Of a stretch of 5,722 nucleotides of DNA, positions 1 to 5,722 are shown one piece after another (positions within the stretch are counted from its first letter, which is position 1; every line of letters begins with the position of its first letter). The stretch comes from DASRHK01 sp035650495. Lineage in GTDB: Bacteria; Pseudomonadota; Gammaproteobacteria; Nevskiales; Nevskiaceae. The notes under the pieces were generated by a model. The model made no database searches. It had not been told where the DNA came from and saw nothing but the letters and a program-made list of their open reading frames with translations. The translations under genes were made by a program, and so were the position numbers. The DNA lies in contig DASRHK010000147.1 of NCBI GenBank assembly GCA_035650495.1, forward strand, positions 1 to 5,722. Direction: 5' to 3'.

Positions 1-213
1 TTCGGCGCGCGCGTCGAGGTCGAGGACGAGAACGGCGAGCGCAAGCGTTATCGCATCGTCGGTCCCGACGAAGCCAACGCGGCGGCGGGCGACATCAGCA
101 TCGATTCGCCGCTCGCGCGTGCGTTGCTCAAGCGGCAGAAAGGCGACGTGTTCGAAGCGCACTTGCCCGGTGGCGAGCAGGAGCTGACGCTGATCTCAGT
201 GCGCTACGGGTGA
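1..213 (+). CDS. greB: Transcript cleavage factor GreB, C-terminal part (5' end outside window)
   Basis: Reading frame 1 is open from the window edge to a TGA at 211-213 and encodes the last 70 residues of a Gre factor. This is the C-terminal FKBP-like domain, which docks on RNA polymerase near the secondary channel; the N-terminal coiled coil that stimulates cleavage of backtracked RNA lies outside the window. The visible signature is RIVGPDE followed by ISIDSPLARALLKRQKGD, which matches E. coli GreB (RIVG-DE, ISIDSPMARALLKKEVGD) better than GreA (IVGEDEAD, ISVNSPIARALIGKEEGD) as I recall them. The acidic/basic run VEVEDENGERKRYR also resembles GreB. The protein ends in RYG, slightly earlier than E. 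coli GreB. Its last 18 bases overlap the end of the convergent csiV gene. The family is secure; GreB rather than GreA is likely but rests on this domain alone. Confidence 0.88.
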   Translation, partial: FGARVEVEDENGERKRYRIVGPDEANAAAGDISIDSPLARALLKRQKGDVFEAHLPGGEQELTLISVRYG

Positions 214-837
214 GGGCTGCTGCGCAGGCGCTGCCGCCACCGGAGCTTTCGTCACCTTCGCGACGATGCCGAGCTTGGGGCTGTCGAGATAGTGCAGCTC
301 GTCGCGCTTCATCTTGCGCACTTCCTTCAACGCATAGCTGACCAGCGCACCATCGGACTGCGGCTGCGTATAGAGCAGATCGGCGTCGAGGAACAGGTAG
401 CGCGACAGGCGCAGCGCGACGGTGCCATCGACGGTTTGATACGTGGGGGGAGGCGGCGCGGCCGGGTCGGCGCTGCTCGGCAGCACCGCCAGCGGCAATC
501 CGTAGTGGACGTGCAGGGGCAGCGCGCGATCGGCGGTGGGATCGGCCTGGATCCACGCGAGCTTCACCAGCGGCTGATAGCGCTTCGAGTAGCGCAGGCG
601 ATTCCATACTTCCGGCATGCCGAACTGCGCATCGGGCACGAGCTCGATGCTGCTTCCGGCGAGCGCGGCGGGATCGAGCTCGAGCGCTTTGGTGAGATCG
701 GGCGCCACGAACGGCTTCGGCAATTCGGTGGTCATGCCGCCCCGATCGAGGAAGACCACGAGGTCGACGCGGTAGCGCTCGGCGTGCGCAGCGAGCGGCA
801 GCGCCGCGATCAGCAGCAGGAGGAGTGCGCGGGTCAT
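196..837 (-). CDS. csiV: CsiV-family periplasmic peptidoglycan-assembly protein
   Basis: This gene encodes 213 residues. Residues 1-19 are a typical Sec signal peptide: MTR, then a Leu/Ala core (LLLLLIAALPL), ending in AHA with predicted cleavage before ERYRVDLVVF. The mature protein has the motifs I associate with the CsiV family: RYRVDLVVF at the start, VWNRLRYSKRYQPLVKLAW (about 78-96), DGTVALRLSRYLFLDADL (about 137-154) and MKRDELHYLDSPKLGIVAKVT near the C terminus. In Vibrio cholerae, CsiV is a periplasmic protein needed for PBP1A/LpoA-dependent peptidoglycan synthesis; the same role here is inferred from family only. An Ala/Pro/Gln tail (about 198-213) looks non-conserved, and its last codons lie over the greB end. 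The start ATG (837-835) overlaps the mfd stop in an ATGA, with only a weak purine run (GGCGGA) directly against the start, so translation is probably coupled to mfd. The open frame continues upstream to about 1890, but that part is out-of-frame mfd and is not protein. Confidence 0.87.
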   Translation of the reverse strand: MTRALLLLLIAALPLAAHAERYRVDLVVFLDRGGMTTELPKPFVAPDLTKALELDPAALAGSSIELVPDAQFGMPEVWNRLRYSKRYQPLVKLAWIQADPTADRALPLHVHYGLPLAVLPSSADPAAPPPPTYQTVDGTVALRLSRYLFLDADLLYTQPQSDGALVSYALKEVRKMKRDELHYLDSPKLGIVAKVTKAPVAAAPAQQPSPVAH

Positions 838-3800
838 TCCGCCAGTGTAGCCAAGAACGCAGTCGCAGCGATCGGTCGCTTCGCAGCGTCGTCGAGCGGC
901 GCGAGGTACTGCAGCTTCGCCTGGCCTTCGAGCTTCCACTGCTTCGGCTGCGTCTGGATCAGCTTGATGACGCGACGCGTGTCGACCTTGTTCTCCGCGC
1001 CGAACTCCGCCGTGATGCCGCGCGCGTGCACGCGCAGCTTGGAGATGCCGAGCGTCTGCGCGCCGAGCTTCACGCCGGTCAGCGCGAACAGGTTCTCTGC
1101 CTGCGGCGGCAGCTTGCCGAAGCGATCGATCAGCTCCGACTTCAGATCGCCGAGCGCGGTCTCGTCGTGCGCCTCGGAGATGCGCTTGTAGAGGCCGAGC
1201 CGCGCGTGCACGTCGGGCACGTAGTCGTCGGGGATCAGCGCGGGCAAGCCGAGGTCGACTTCGCATGCCGACTGCCCGAACGGCGCGTCGTCGAGCTTGC
1301 CTTGCTTCACGGCCTTCACTGCGCGCGCGAGCATCTCGGCGTAGACGGTGAAGCCGACCTCCTCGATCTGGCCGCTCTGCGCTTCGCCGAGCAGCTCGCC
1401 GGTGCCGCGGATCTCGAGATCGTGCGTCGCCAGCATGAAGCCGGAGCCGAGCTCGCCCATGGCCTCGACCGCCTCGAGTCGCTTGCGTGCGTCGCCCGAG
1501 AGCGCGCGTCGCGAGGGCACGAGCAGATACGCGTACGCGCGATGCGAGCTGCGGCCGACGCGGCCGCGCAATTGATGCAGCTGCGCGAGGCCCAGCGTGT
1601 CGGCGCGATCCATGATGATCGTGTTCGCGTTCGGCACATCGATGCCCGACTCGATGATCGTCGAGCAGACGAGGATGTTGAAGCGGTTGTGGTAGAAGTC
1701 GAGCATCACCTGCTCGAGCTCGCGCTCCCGCATCTGGCCGTGCGCGAAGCGCACCTTCGCTTCGGGAACGATCTCGGCGACCTTGCGCGCCGTCTCCTCG
1801 ATGTCGCGCACTTCGTTGTGCAGGAAATAAACCTGGCCGCCGCGCCGCAGCTCGCGCAGGCAGGCTTCGTAGATCAGCGCGCGATCCCATTCGGCGATGA
1901 AGGTCTTGATCGCGAGGCGTCCGGAGGGCGGGGTCGCGATCACGGACAGATCGCGCAAGCCCGACAGGCTCATGTTCAGCGTGCGCGGGATCGGCGTCGC
2001 GGTGAGCGTCAGCATGTCGACTTCGGCGCGCAGATTCTTCAATCGCTCCTTGTGACGCACGCCGAAGCGATGCTCCTCGTCGACGATGACGAGCCCGAGA
2101 TTCTTGAAGGCGACGTCTTCCTGCAGCAGGCGATGCGTGCCGATGACGATGTCGATCTTGCCGGTGAGCAGGTCCGAGATCATCTGCTTCTGCTCGGCGG
2201 CGCTGCGCATGCGTGACAGCGCCGCGATCTTCACCGGCCAGCCCGCGTAGCGATCGGCGAAGTTCTTGTAGTGCTGCTGCGCGAGCAGCGTGGTCGGCAC
2301 GAGCACGCAGACCTGCCGGCCGTTCTGCACGGCGGCGAAGCTCGCGCGCAACGCGACTTCGGTCTTGCCGAAGCCGACGTCGCCGCAGACGACGCGATCC
2401 ATCGGCTTCACCGACGCCATGTCCTGCAGCACGGCGTCGATCGCGGATTGCTGATCGGGCGTTGGGATGAAGGCGAAGCCGGCGCAGAACTTCTTGTAGT
2501 CCTCGACGCCGACGTCGAGCGACACGCCGGGCCGCGCATGACGGCGTGCCTGGATCTGCAGCAGTTCCGCGGCGACGTCGTGCGCCTTCTCACGCGCTTT
2601 CTTCTGCGCCTTGTCCCAGCGATCGGAGCCGAGCGAATGCAACGGTGCGTTCTCGGCCTCGGCGCCGGTGTAGCGATGCACGAGCTGCAGCGACGCGACC
2701 GGCACGAACAGCTTGTCGCCCTTGTCGTACTCGAGCACGAGATATTCAGCTTCCATGCCGCCGGCGGTGAGCTTCTGCAAGCCGCGATAGCGGCCGACGC
2801 CGTGCTGCACGTGCACGACCGGGCTGCCGATCGTGAGCGAGGACAAGTCGCGCAGCAGCGTCTCCGGATCGCGCACGCGGCCGCGCCGGCGGATCTCCTG
2901 CTGCGGCGCTGTGAGTCCGAAGACCTGCGCTTCGGCGATCAGCGCGACGCCATGCAGCTGCGCGCCTTCGAGCAAGGGGCCGATCGTGATGCCGTAGCGA
3001 TTCGCGTGCGACTCGAACTCCGGCCAGCCCTTGAACTCACGTGCCTCGATGCCGATCGGCTTGAGCCACGCAGTCAGCGCCTCCGCGCGGCCGGGCGACT
3101 CGGCGATGAACAGCACACGGTCCTGCGTGTCGCGCAGGAATTCCTTCGTCGCTTTCGGACCTGATGGCGTGGCCGCGTAACGGAAGTCGACGGCGTCGGA
3201 GTGCGCGTCGTCGATCCGCACGCGTCCGTGCGCCGCGAGGCGCGGCGTCGCCAGATCGGGCGGCTGGAACAGATCTCGCGGCTTGAGCAGCGGCCGCTCG
3301 AGATTCCCCGAATAGCGCTCGAAGCGATCCTCGATCTGCTTCCAGTCCTCCGCGAGCGCCGCATCGAGATTGCCGATCTCGACGAGCAGCGCGCTTGCCG
3401 GCAGGTAATCGGCGAGCGTCTCGGTCTTGTCGAAGAACAGCGGCAGCCACGCTTCGATGCCCGCCGGCATGAGGCCTTTGCTCACGTCGGAATAGATGCG
3501 CGACCGCGAGGGATCGCCGGCGAAATATTCGCGATAGCGCGCGCGGAAGGTCTCGATCCCCGGCTTGTCGGTCGGGAATTCGCGCGCCGGGAGCAATCGC
3601 ACTTCTGGAATCTTCTCGGACGAGCGCTGCGTCTCGGTGTCGAAGCCGCGCAGGCTTTCGATCTCGTCGTCGAACAGGTCGACGCGATAGGGCAGCTCCG
3701 AGCCCATCGGGAACAGATCGAGCACGGCGCCGCGCATCGCGAACTCGCCGTGCGCCTGCACTTCGGAGACGGATTGGTAGCCCGCGGCGACGAGGCGCTC

Positions 3801-4229
3801 GCGGAACGGCATCGGATCGAGCTTGTCGCCGACTTTCAGCATCAGCGCCCGCGACTCGAGCCACGATCGCGGCGGCAGGCGCTGGATCAACGCGTCCGCG
3901 GTCGCGACGAGCACGCCGCGCTGCATCTGCGGCAATCGATACAGCGCAGCGATGCGCGCGGAAAGGATTTCCTGATGCGGCGAGAACTGGTCGTACGGAA
4001 GGATCTCGGTGTCGGGCAGGTGCACGAGCGGCAGGCGGTCGCCGAGGAAGAAGCGGATCTCCTGCTCCATGCGATACGCCTGCTGCTCGCCGGTGCAGAG
4101 CACGATGAGCGGACCGTCGTGCCGCAGCGCGGCCTGCGCGATCGCGAGCGGCGCCGCGGTCGCGAGCCTGCGCCAATGCTGGATTTCGCTCGGCGCCGGC
4201 AGCGCTGGAATTTTCGGCAAATCGTTCAT
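834..4229 (-). CDS. mfd: Transcription-repair coupling factor Mfd (complete)
   Basis: This gene encodes 1131 residues, close to the 1148 of E. coli Mfd, with every domain present. Mfd is a cytosolic ATP-driven DNA translocase that removes RNA polymerase stalled at lesions and hands the site to UvrA for excision repair. Residues 1 to about 350 are the UvrB-like module; R166, R182 and F186 (in AMRGAVLDLF and YRVDLFDDE) match the E. coli UvrA-contact residues R165, R181 and F185 as I recall them. The CarD-like polymerase-interaction domain spans about 464-520 (PVVHVQHGVGRYRG, DKLFVPVASLQLV). The translocase has Walker A GDVGFGKT at 616-623, DEEH at 717-720, TATPIPRT at 743-750, STIIESGIDVP at 856-866 and QLRGRVGRS at 886-894. 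The TRG segment is about 924-953 (ATHDLEIRGTGELLGE). The autoinhibitory C-terminal domain runs from about 995 to the end. The ATG at 4229-4227 fits the family start, but no strong ribosome binding site precedes it. The stop overlaps csiV. No frameshift or missing motif is seen. Confidence 0.98.
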   Translation of the reverse strand: MNDLPKIPALPAPSEIQHWRRLATAAPLAIAQAALRHDGPLIVLCTGEQQAYRMEQEIRFFLGDRLPLVHLPDTEILPYDQFSPHQEILSARIAALYRLPQMQRGVLVATADALIQRLPPRSWLESRALMLKVGDKLDPMPFRERLVAAGYQSVSEVQAHGEFAMRGAVLDLFPMGSELPYRVDLFDDEIESLRGFDTETQRSSEKIPEVRLLPAREFPTDKPGIETFRARYREYFAGDPSRSRIYSDVSKGLMPAGIEAWLPLFFDKTETLADYLPASALLVEIGNLDAALAEDWKQIEDRFERYSGNLERPLLKPRDLFQPPDLATPRLAAHGRVRIDDAHSDAVDFRYAATPSGPKATKEFLRDTQDRVLFIAESPGRAEALTAWLKPIGIEAREFKGWPEFESHANRYGITIGPLLEGAQLHGVALIAEAQVFGLTAPQQEIRRRGRVRDPETLLRDLSSLTIGSPVVHVQHGVGRYRGLQKLTAGGMEAEYLVLEYDKGDKLFVPVASLQLVHRYTGAEAENAPLHSLGSDRWDKAQKKAREKAHDVAAELLQIQARRHARPGVSLDVGVEDYKKFCAGFAFIPTPDQQSAIDAVLQDMASVKPMDRVVCGDVGFGKTEVALRASFAAVQNGRQVCVLVPTTLLAQQHYKNFADRYAGWPVKIAALSRMRSAAEQKQMISDLLTGKIDIVIGTHRLLQEDVAFKNLGLVIVDEEHRFGVRHKERLKNLRAEVDMLTLTATPIPRTLNMSLSGLRDLSVIATPPSGRLAIKTFIAEWDRALIYEACLRELRRGGQVYFLHNEVRDIEETARKVAEIVPEAKVRFAHGQMRERELEQVMLDFYHNRFNILVCSTIIESGIDVPNANTIIMDRADTLGLAQLHQLRGRVGRSSHRAYAYLLVPSRRALSGDARKRLEAVEAMGELGSGFMLATHDLEIRGTGELLGEAQSGQIEEVGFTVYAEMLARAVKAVKQGKLDDAPFGQSACEVDLGLPALIPDDYVPDVHARLGLYKRISEAHDETALGDLKSELIDRFGKLPPQAENLFALTGVKLGAQTLGISKLRVHARGITAEFGAENKVDTRRVIKLIQTQPKQWKLEGQAKLQYLAPLDDAAKRPIAATAFLATLAE

Positions 4230-4245
4230 GCGTACAAAGGTCGAC

Positions 4246-4266
4246 GCGCCAAGGCGCCCGTGCGCC
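4246..4266 (-). other. Overlapping G/C inverted repeats (possible leader hairpins of mfd)
   Basis: The plus strand reads GCGCC-AA-GGCGC-CCGT-GCGCC: three 5-base arms in which the middle arm can pair perfectly with either neighbour. In the mfd message one hairpin has the arms GCGCC and GGCGC around UU, equivalent to a CUUG tetraloop, a stable loop type. The other has GGCGC and GCGCC around ACGG, extendable by one G-U pair. The two are mutually exclusive. The proximal hairpin ends 16 bases before the mfd ATG. No U-run follows, so it is not an intrinsic terminator. A regulatory role is inference; short G/C palindromes also arise by chance in DNA of this composition. Confidence 0.4.
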
Positions 4267-4284
4267 CGGCTTCAAGGGGGCGAA

Positions 4285-4290
4285 AGTATA
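4285..4290 (-). promoter_or_regulatory. Candidate -10 box of the mfd promoter
   Basis: On the minus strand these bases read TATACT, five of six matches to the sigma-70 -10 consensus TATAAT, in the only A/T-rich patch upstream of mfd. The -35 partner is poor: TTCATG with a 16-base spacer matches TTGACA at three positions and covers the aidB start codon. Initiation a few bases downstream would give a leader of about 50 nt. The placement is plausible but unproven. Confidence 0.42.
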
Positions 4291-4294
4291 GGCG

Positions 4295-4300
4295 TAACAT
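4295..4300 (+). promoter_or_regulatory. Candidate -10 box of the aidB promoter
   Basis: TAACAT matches the -10 consensus at four of six positions, including the first TA and the last AT. An upstream TTCAAG (4271-4276, 18-base spacer) is a weak -35 candidate. If this box is used, transcription would begin at or within a few bases of the ATG at 4308, giving a nearly leaderless message. TATAGG at 4287-4292 is an alternative with a slightly longer leader. Support is weak. Confidence 0.22.
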
Positions 4301-4307
4301 TCGGACC

Positions 4308-5722
4308 ATGAAACCCGAACTGCCGATGCGCCACGCCGATCGCTTCACCACGCACGCCGTCGAGAATCAGGCGCCTCAGTTATGGCCGTATGACGCCTAC
4401 GCAACCGACGTGCCGTTGCGCGAGGCGCTCAAGCGCGAAGGCGGCGCCTGGGCGGAGAAGCCGATCGCGAAGTTCGGGCCGATCGCCGGCGGCGAGCTGA
4501 TGCAGCTCGGCTTCGCGGCGAACGAGAACAAGCCGAAGTTCAAGCCGTTCGATCGCTACGGCCATCGCATCGACGAGGTCGAATTCCATCCCGCGTACCA
4601 CCGGATCATGGAGCTCGCGTTCGAGAACGAAGTGCACAGCTTCGCGTGGCGCAACGAGAAGAAGAAGGCTGCGCACGTCGCGCGCGCTGCGCTCTCCTAT
4701 CTCGCCGGGCAGGCGGAATCGGGCACGGGCTGTCCGCTGACCATGACCTACGCCTGCGTGCCGACGCTGCGCCAGCAGCCGGACGTCGCGAAGCAGTGGC
4801 TGCCGCGGGTTGCTGCGGCTGAATACGACTCGCGCTTCATTCCAGCGTGGGAAAAGAAGTCGAACCTGATCGGCATGGGCATGACCGAGAAACAGGGCGG
4901 CTCCGACGTGCGCGCGAACACGACCAAAGCGTTTCCGATCGGCAAGGGCGGCTCGGGCGAGCTCTACGAGATCGTCGGCCACAAGTGGTTCTTCTCGGCG
5001 CCGATGTGCGACGCGTTCCTCGTGCTCGCATACGTCGAGGAGGGACTGTCGTGCTTCCTGCTGCCGCGATTCACGCCGGACGGCAGGAAGAACGCGATCC
5101 GCATCCAGCGCCTCAAGGACAAGCTCGGCGACTGGAGCAACGCGAGCTCCGAAGTGGAATTCCAGGGTGCGGTCGCGTGGATGATCGGCGAGCCCGGTCG
5201 CGGCGTCGCCGCGATCCTGCAGATGGTCGCGCTGACGCGGCAGGACTGCATGATCGGCAGCTCGGCGCTGATGCGGCAGTCGCTCGTGCAGGCGATCCAT
5301 CACGCGGCGCATCGCAAGGCGTTCGGCAAGCGGCTCATCGAGCAGCCGCTGATGCAGAACGTGCTCGCGGATCTCGCGCTGGAATCCGAAGCGGCGATGG
5401 CGATGACGCTGAGACTCTCGCGCGCCATCGACGCCACGCCGCGCGACGAGCGCGAAGCGGCGTTCGCGCGCATCGTCACCGCGATCGGGAAATACTGGAT
5501 CTGCAAGCGCACGCCGGCCTTCGTCAACGAAGCGCAGGAATGTCTCGGCGGCGCGGGCTACGTCGAGGAATCACTCCTGCCGCGGCTGTACCGGCAGGCG
5601 CCGCTCAATTCGATCTGGGAAGGCAGCGGCAACATCCAGTGCCTCGACGTGCTGCGTGCGCTGTCGAAGGATCCCGACACGCGCGATGCGTTCTTCGGCG
5701 AGCTGATGTCGGTGAAGGGCGA
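4308..5722 (+). CDS. aidB: AidB-type acyl-CoA dehydrogenase homologue (3' end outside window)
   Basis: The frame is open from ATG 4308 to the window edge, 471 codons of a protein that is 541 residues in E. coli. It aligns throughout with E. coli AidB as recalled: FHPAYHRIM, IGMGMTEKQGGSD (FAD/substrate loop, about 188-200), GHKWFFS (about 224-230), LKDKLG and SNAS-EVEFQ, HRKAFGKRLIEQPLM, and NSIWEGSGN. Glu438 in WEGSGN corresponds to the acyl-CoA dehydrogenase base (E425 in E. coli). Arg450 corresponds to E. coli R437, reported to be important for DNA binding. AidB is an FAD protein induced with the Ada response to alkylation; it binds DNA and has weak isovaleryl-CoA dehydrogenase activity, and its protective role remains debated. 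Most of the C-terminal DNA-binding domain is not visible. The start is uncertain: ATG 4308 adds about ten residues compared with E. coli, Met7 (4326) fits that length better, and neither has a well-spaced ribosome binding site. Confidence 0.93.
   Translation, partial: MKPELPMRHADRFTTHAVENQAPQLWPYDAYATDVPLREALKREGGAWAEKPIAKFGPIAGGELMQLGFAANENKPKFKPFDRYGHRIDEVEFHPAYHRIMELAFENEVHSFAWRNEKKKAAHVARAALSYLAGQAESGTGCPLTMTYACVPTLRQQPDVAKQWLPRVAAAEYDSRFIPAWEKKSNLIGMGMTEKQGGSDVRANTTKAFPIGKGGSGELYEIVGHKWFFSAPMCDAFLVLAYVEEGLSCFLLPRFTPDGRKNAIRIQRLKDKLGDWSNASSEVEFQGAVAWMIGEPGRGVAAILQMVALTRQDCMIGSSALMRQSLVQAIHHAAHRKAFGKRLIEQPLMQNVLADLALESEAAMAMTLRLSRAIDATPRDEREAAFARIVTAIGKYWICKRTPAFVNEAQECLGGAGYVEESLLPRLYRQAPLNSIWEGSGNIQCLDVLRALSKDPDTRDAFFGELMSVKG

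Larger units (their letters stand above)
4230..4307. promoter_or_regulatory. Divergent mfd/aidB control region
   Basis: These 78 bp are the only true intergenic DNA in the window and must carry the promoters of both divergent genes unless one promoter lies inside the opposite gene. The stretch has two halves. The half nearer aidB (about 4281-4302) is A/T-richer than anything around it and holds hexamers resembling -10 boxes on both strands. The half nearer mfd (about 4243-4270) is almost entirely G/C and made of inverted repeats. I see no Ada-box or LexA-box match (CTG-N10-CAG) here, so control by either regulator is not supported by the sequence. Confidence 0.6.

Noticed and set aside
214..260. 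Possible terminator after greB (CTGCGCAG palindrome at about 220-236)
   Set aside because: The palindrome is short, has no workable loop and no following T-run, and lies within csiV coding sequence.
838..1890. In-frame upstream extension of csiV to 564 codons
   Set aside because: The extension is Arg/Ala-rich out-of-frame mfd sequence. The signal peptide at the 837 start and the conserved mature protein fix the real start.
825..2216. 463-codon plus-strand open frame opposite mfd and the csiV start
   Set aside because: It lies antisense to the conserved Mfd translocase and C-terminal domains. The product is Arg/Ala/Leu/His-rich with no recognisable domain, as expected from the complement of a G/C-ending codon pattern.
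2271..3164. 297-codon plus-strand open frame opposite mfd
   Set aside because: It is antisense to the Mfd helicase and polymerase-interaction domains and has the same shadow composition with no domain.
3037..4275. 412-codon minus-strand open frame overlapping the mfd N-terminal part
   Set aside because: It is the same strand as mfd in another frame, very Arg/Ala-rich. The mfd frame matches the known family over the whole stretch.
4230..4307. Ada-box or LexA-box in the mfd/aidB gap
   Set aside because: No CTG-N10-CAG spacing and no recognisable Ada-box pattern was seen, so no claim of adaptive-response or SOS control is made.
4380..5312. 310-codon minus-strand open frame opposite aidB
   Set aside because: It is antisense to conserved AidB motifs (FAD loop, SNAS-EVEFQ); the product is Arg/His/Leu-rich with no domain.

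Overview
The window is GC-rich bacterial chromosome, dense with codons ending in G or C, and carries four protein-coding genes with almost no intergenic space. Gene content and order (greB end, csiV, mfd, aidB) point to a gammaproteobacterium: CsiV is a largely gammaproteobacterial periplasmic protein that commonly sits directly behind mfd, and the Mfd and AidB proteins align along their length with the E. coli proteins as recalled. No lineage below class can be assigned with confidence.

Layout, left to right. Positions 1-213 (+) hold the last 70 codons of a GreB-type transcript cleavage factor. Positions 196-837 (-) hold csiV, whose last six codons overlap the greB end in the convergent orientation. 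Positions 834-4229 (-) hold a complete mfd (transcription-repair coupling factor), joined to csiV by an ATGA stop/start overlap, so mfd-csiV is almost certainly one transcript. Positions 4230-4307 are the only true intergenic stretch (78 bp). It is a divergent promoter region with an A/T-rich core and a set of G/C inverted repeats lying in the mfd leader. Positions 4308-5722 (+) hold aidB, an AidB-type acyl-CoA dehydrogenase homologue cut off by the window edge after 471 codons.

Functionally, three of the four genes touch stalled transcription or DNA damage. GreB rescues backtracked RNA polymerase by transcript cleavage. Mfd pushes forward or removes polymerase stalled at lesions and recruits UvrA. 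AidB is linked in E. coli to the response to alkylation damage. CsiV belongs to cell-wall assembly and is probably a passenger of the mfd transcript. Whether the clustering is functional or only a neighbourhood effect cannot be decided from this window. I see no mobile element, CRISPR array, tRNA or rRNA, and no clear sign of a novel system. The second-look items are the overlaps, the mfd leader hairpins and the shared mfd/aidB control region.
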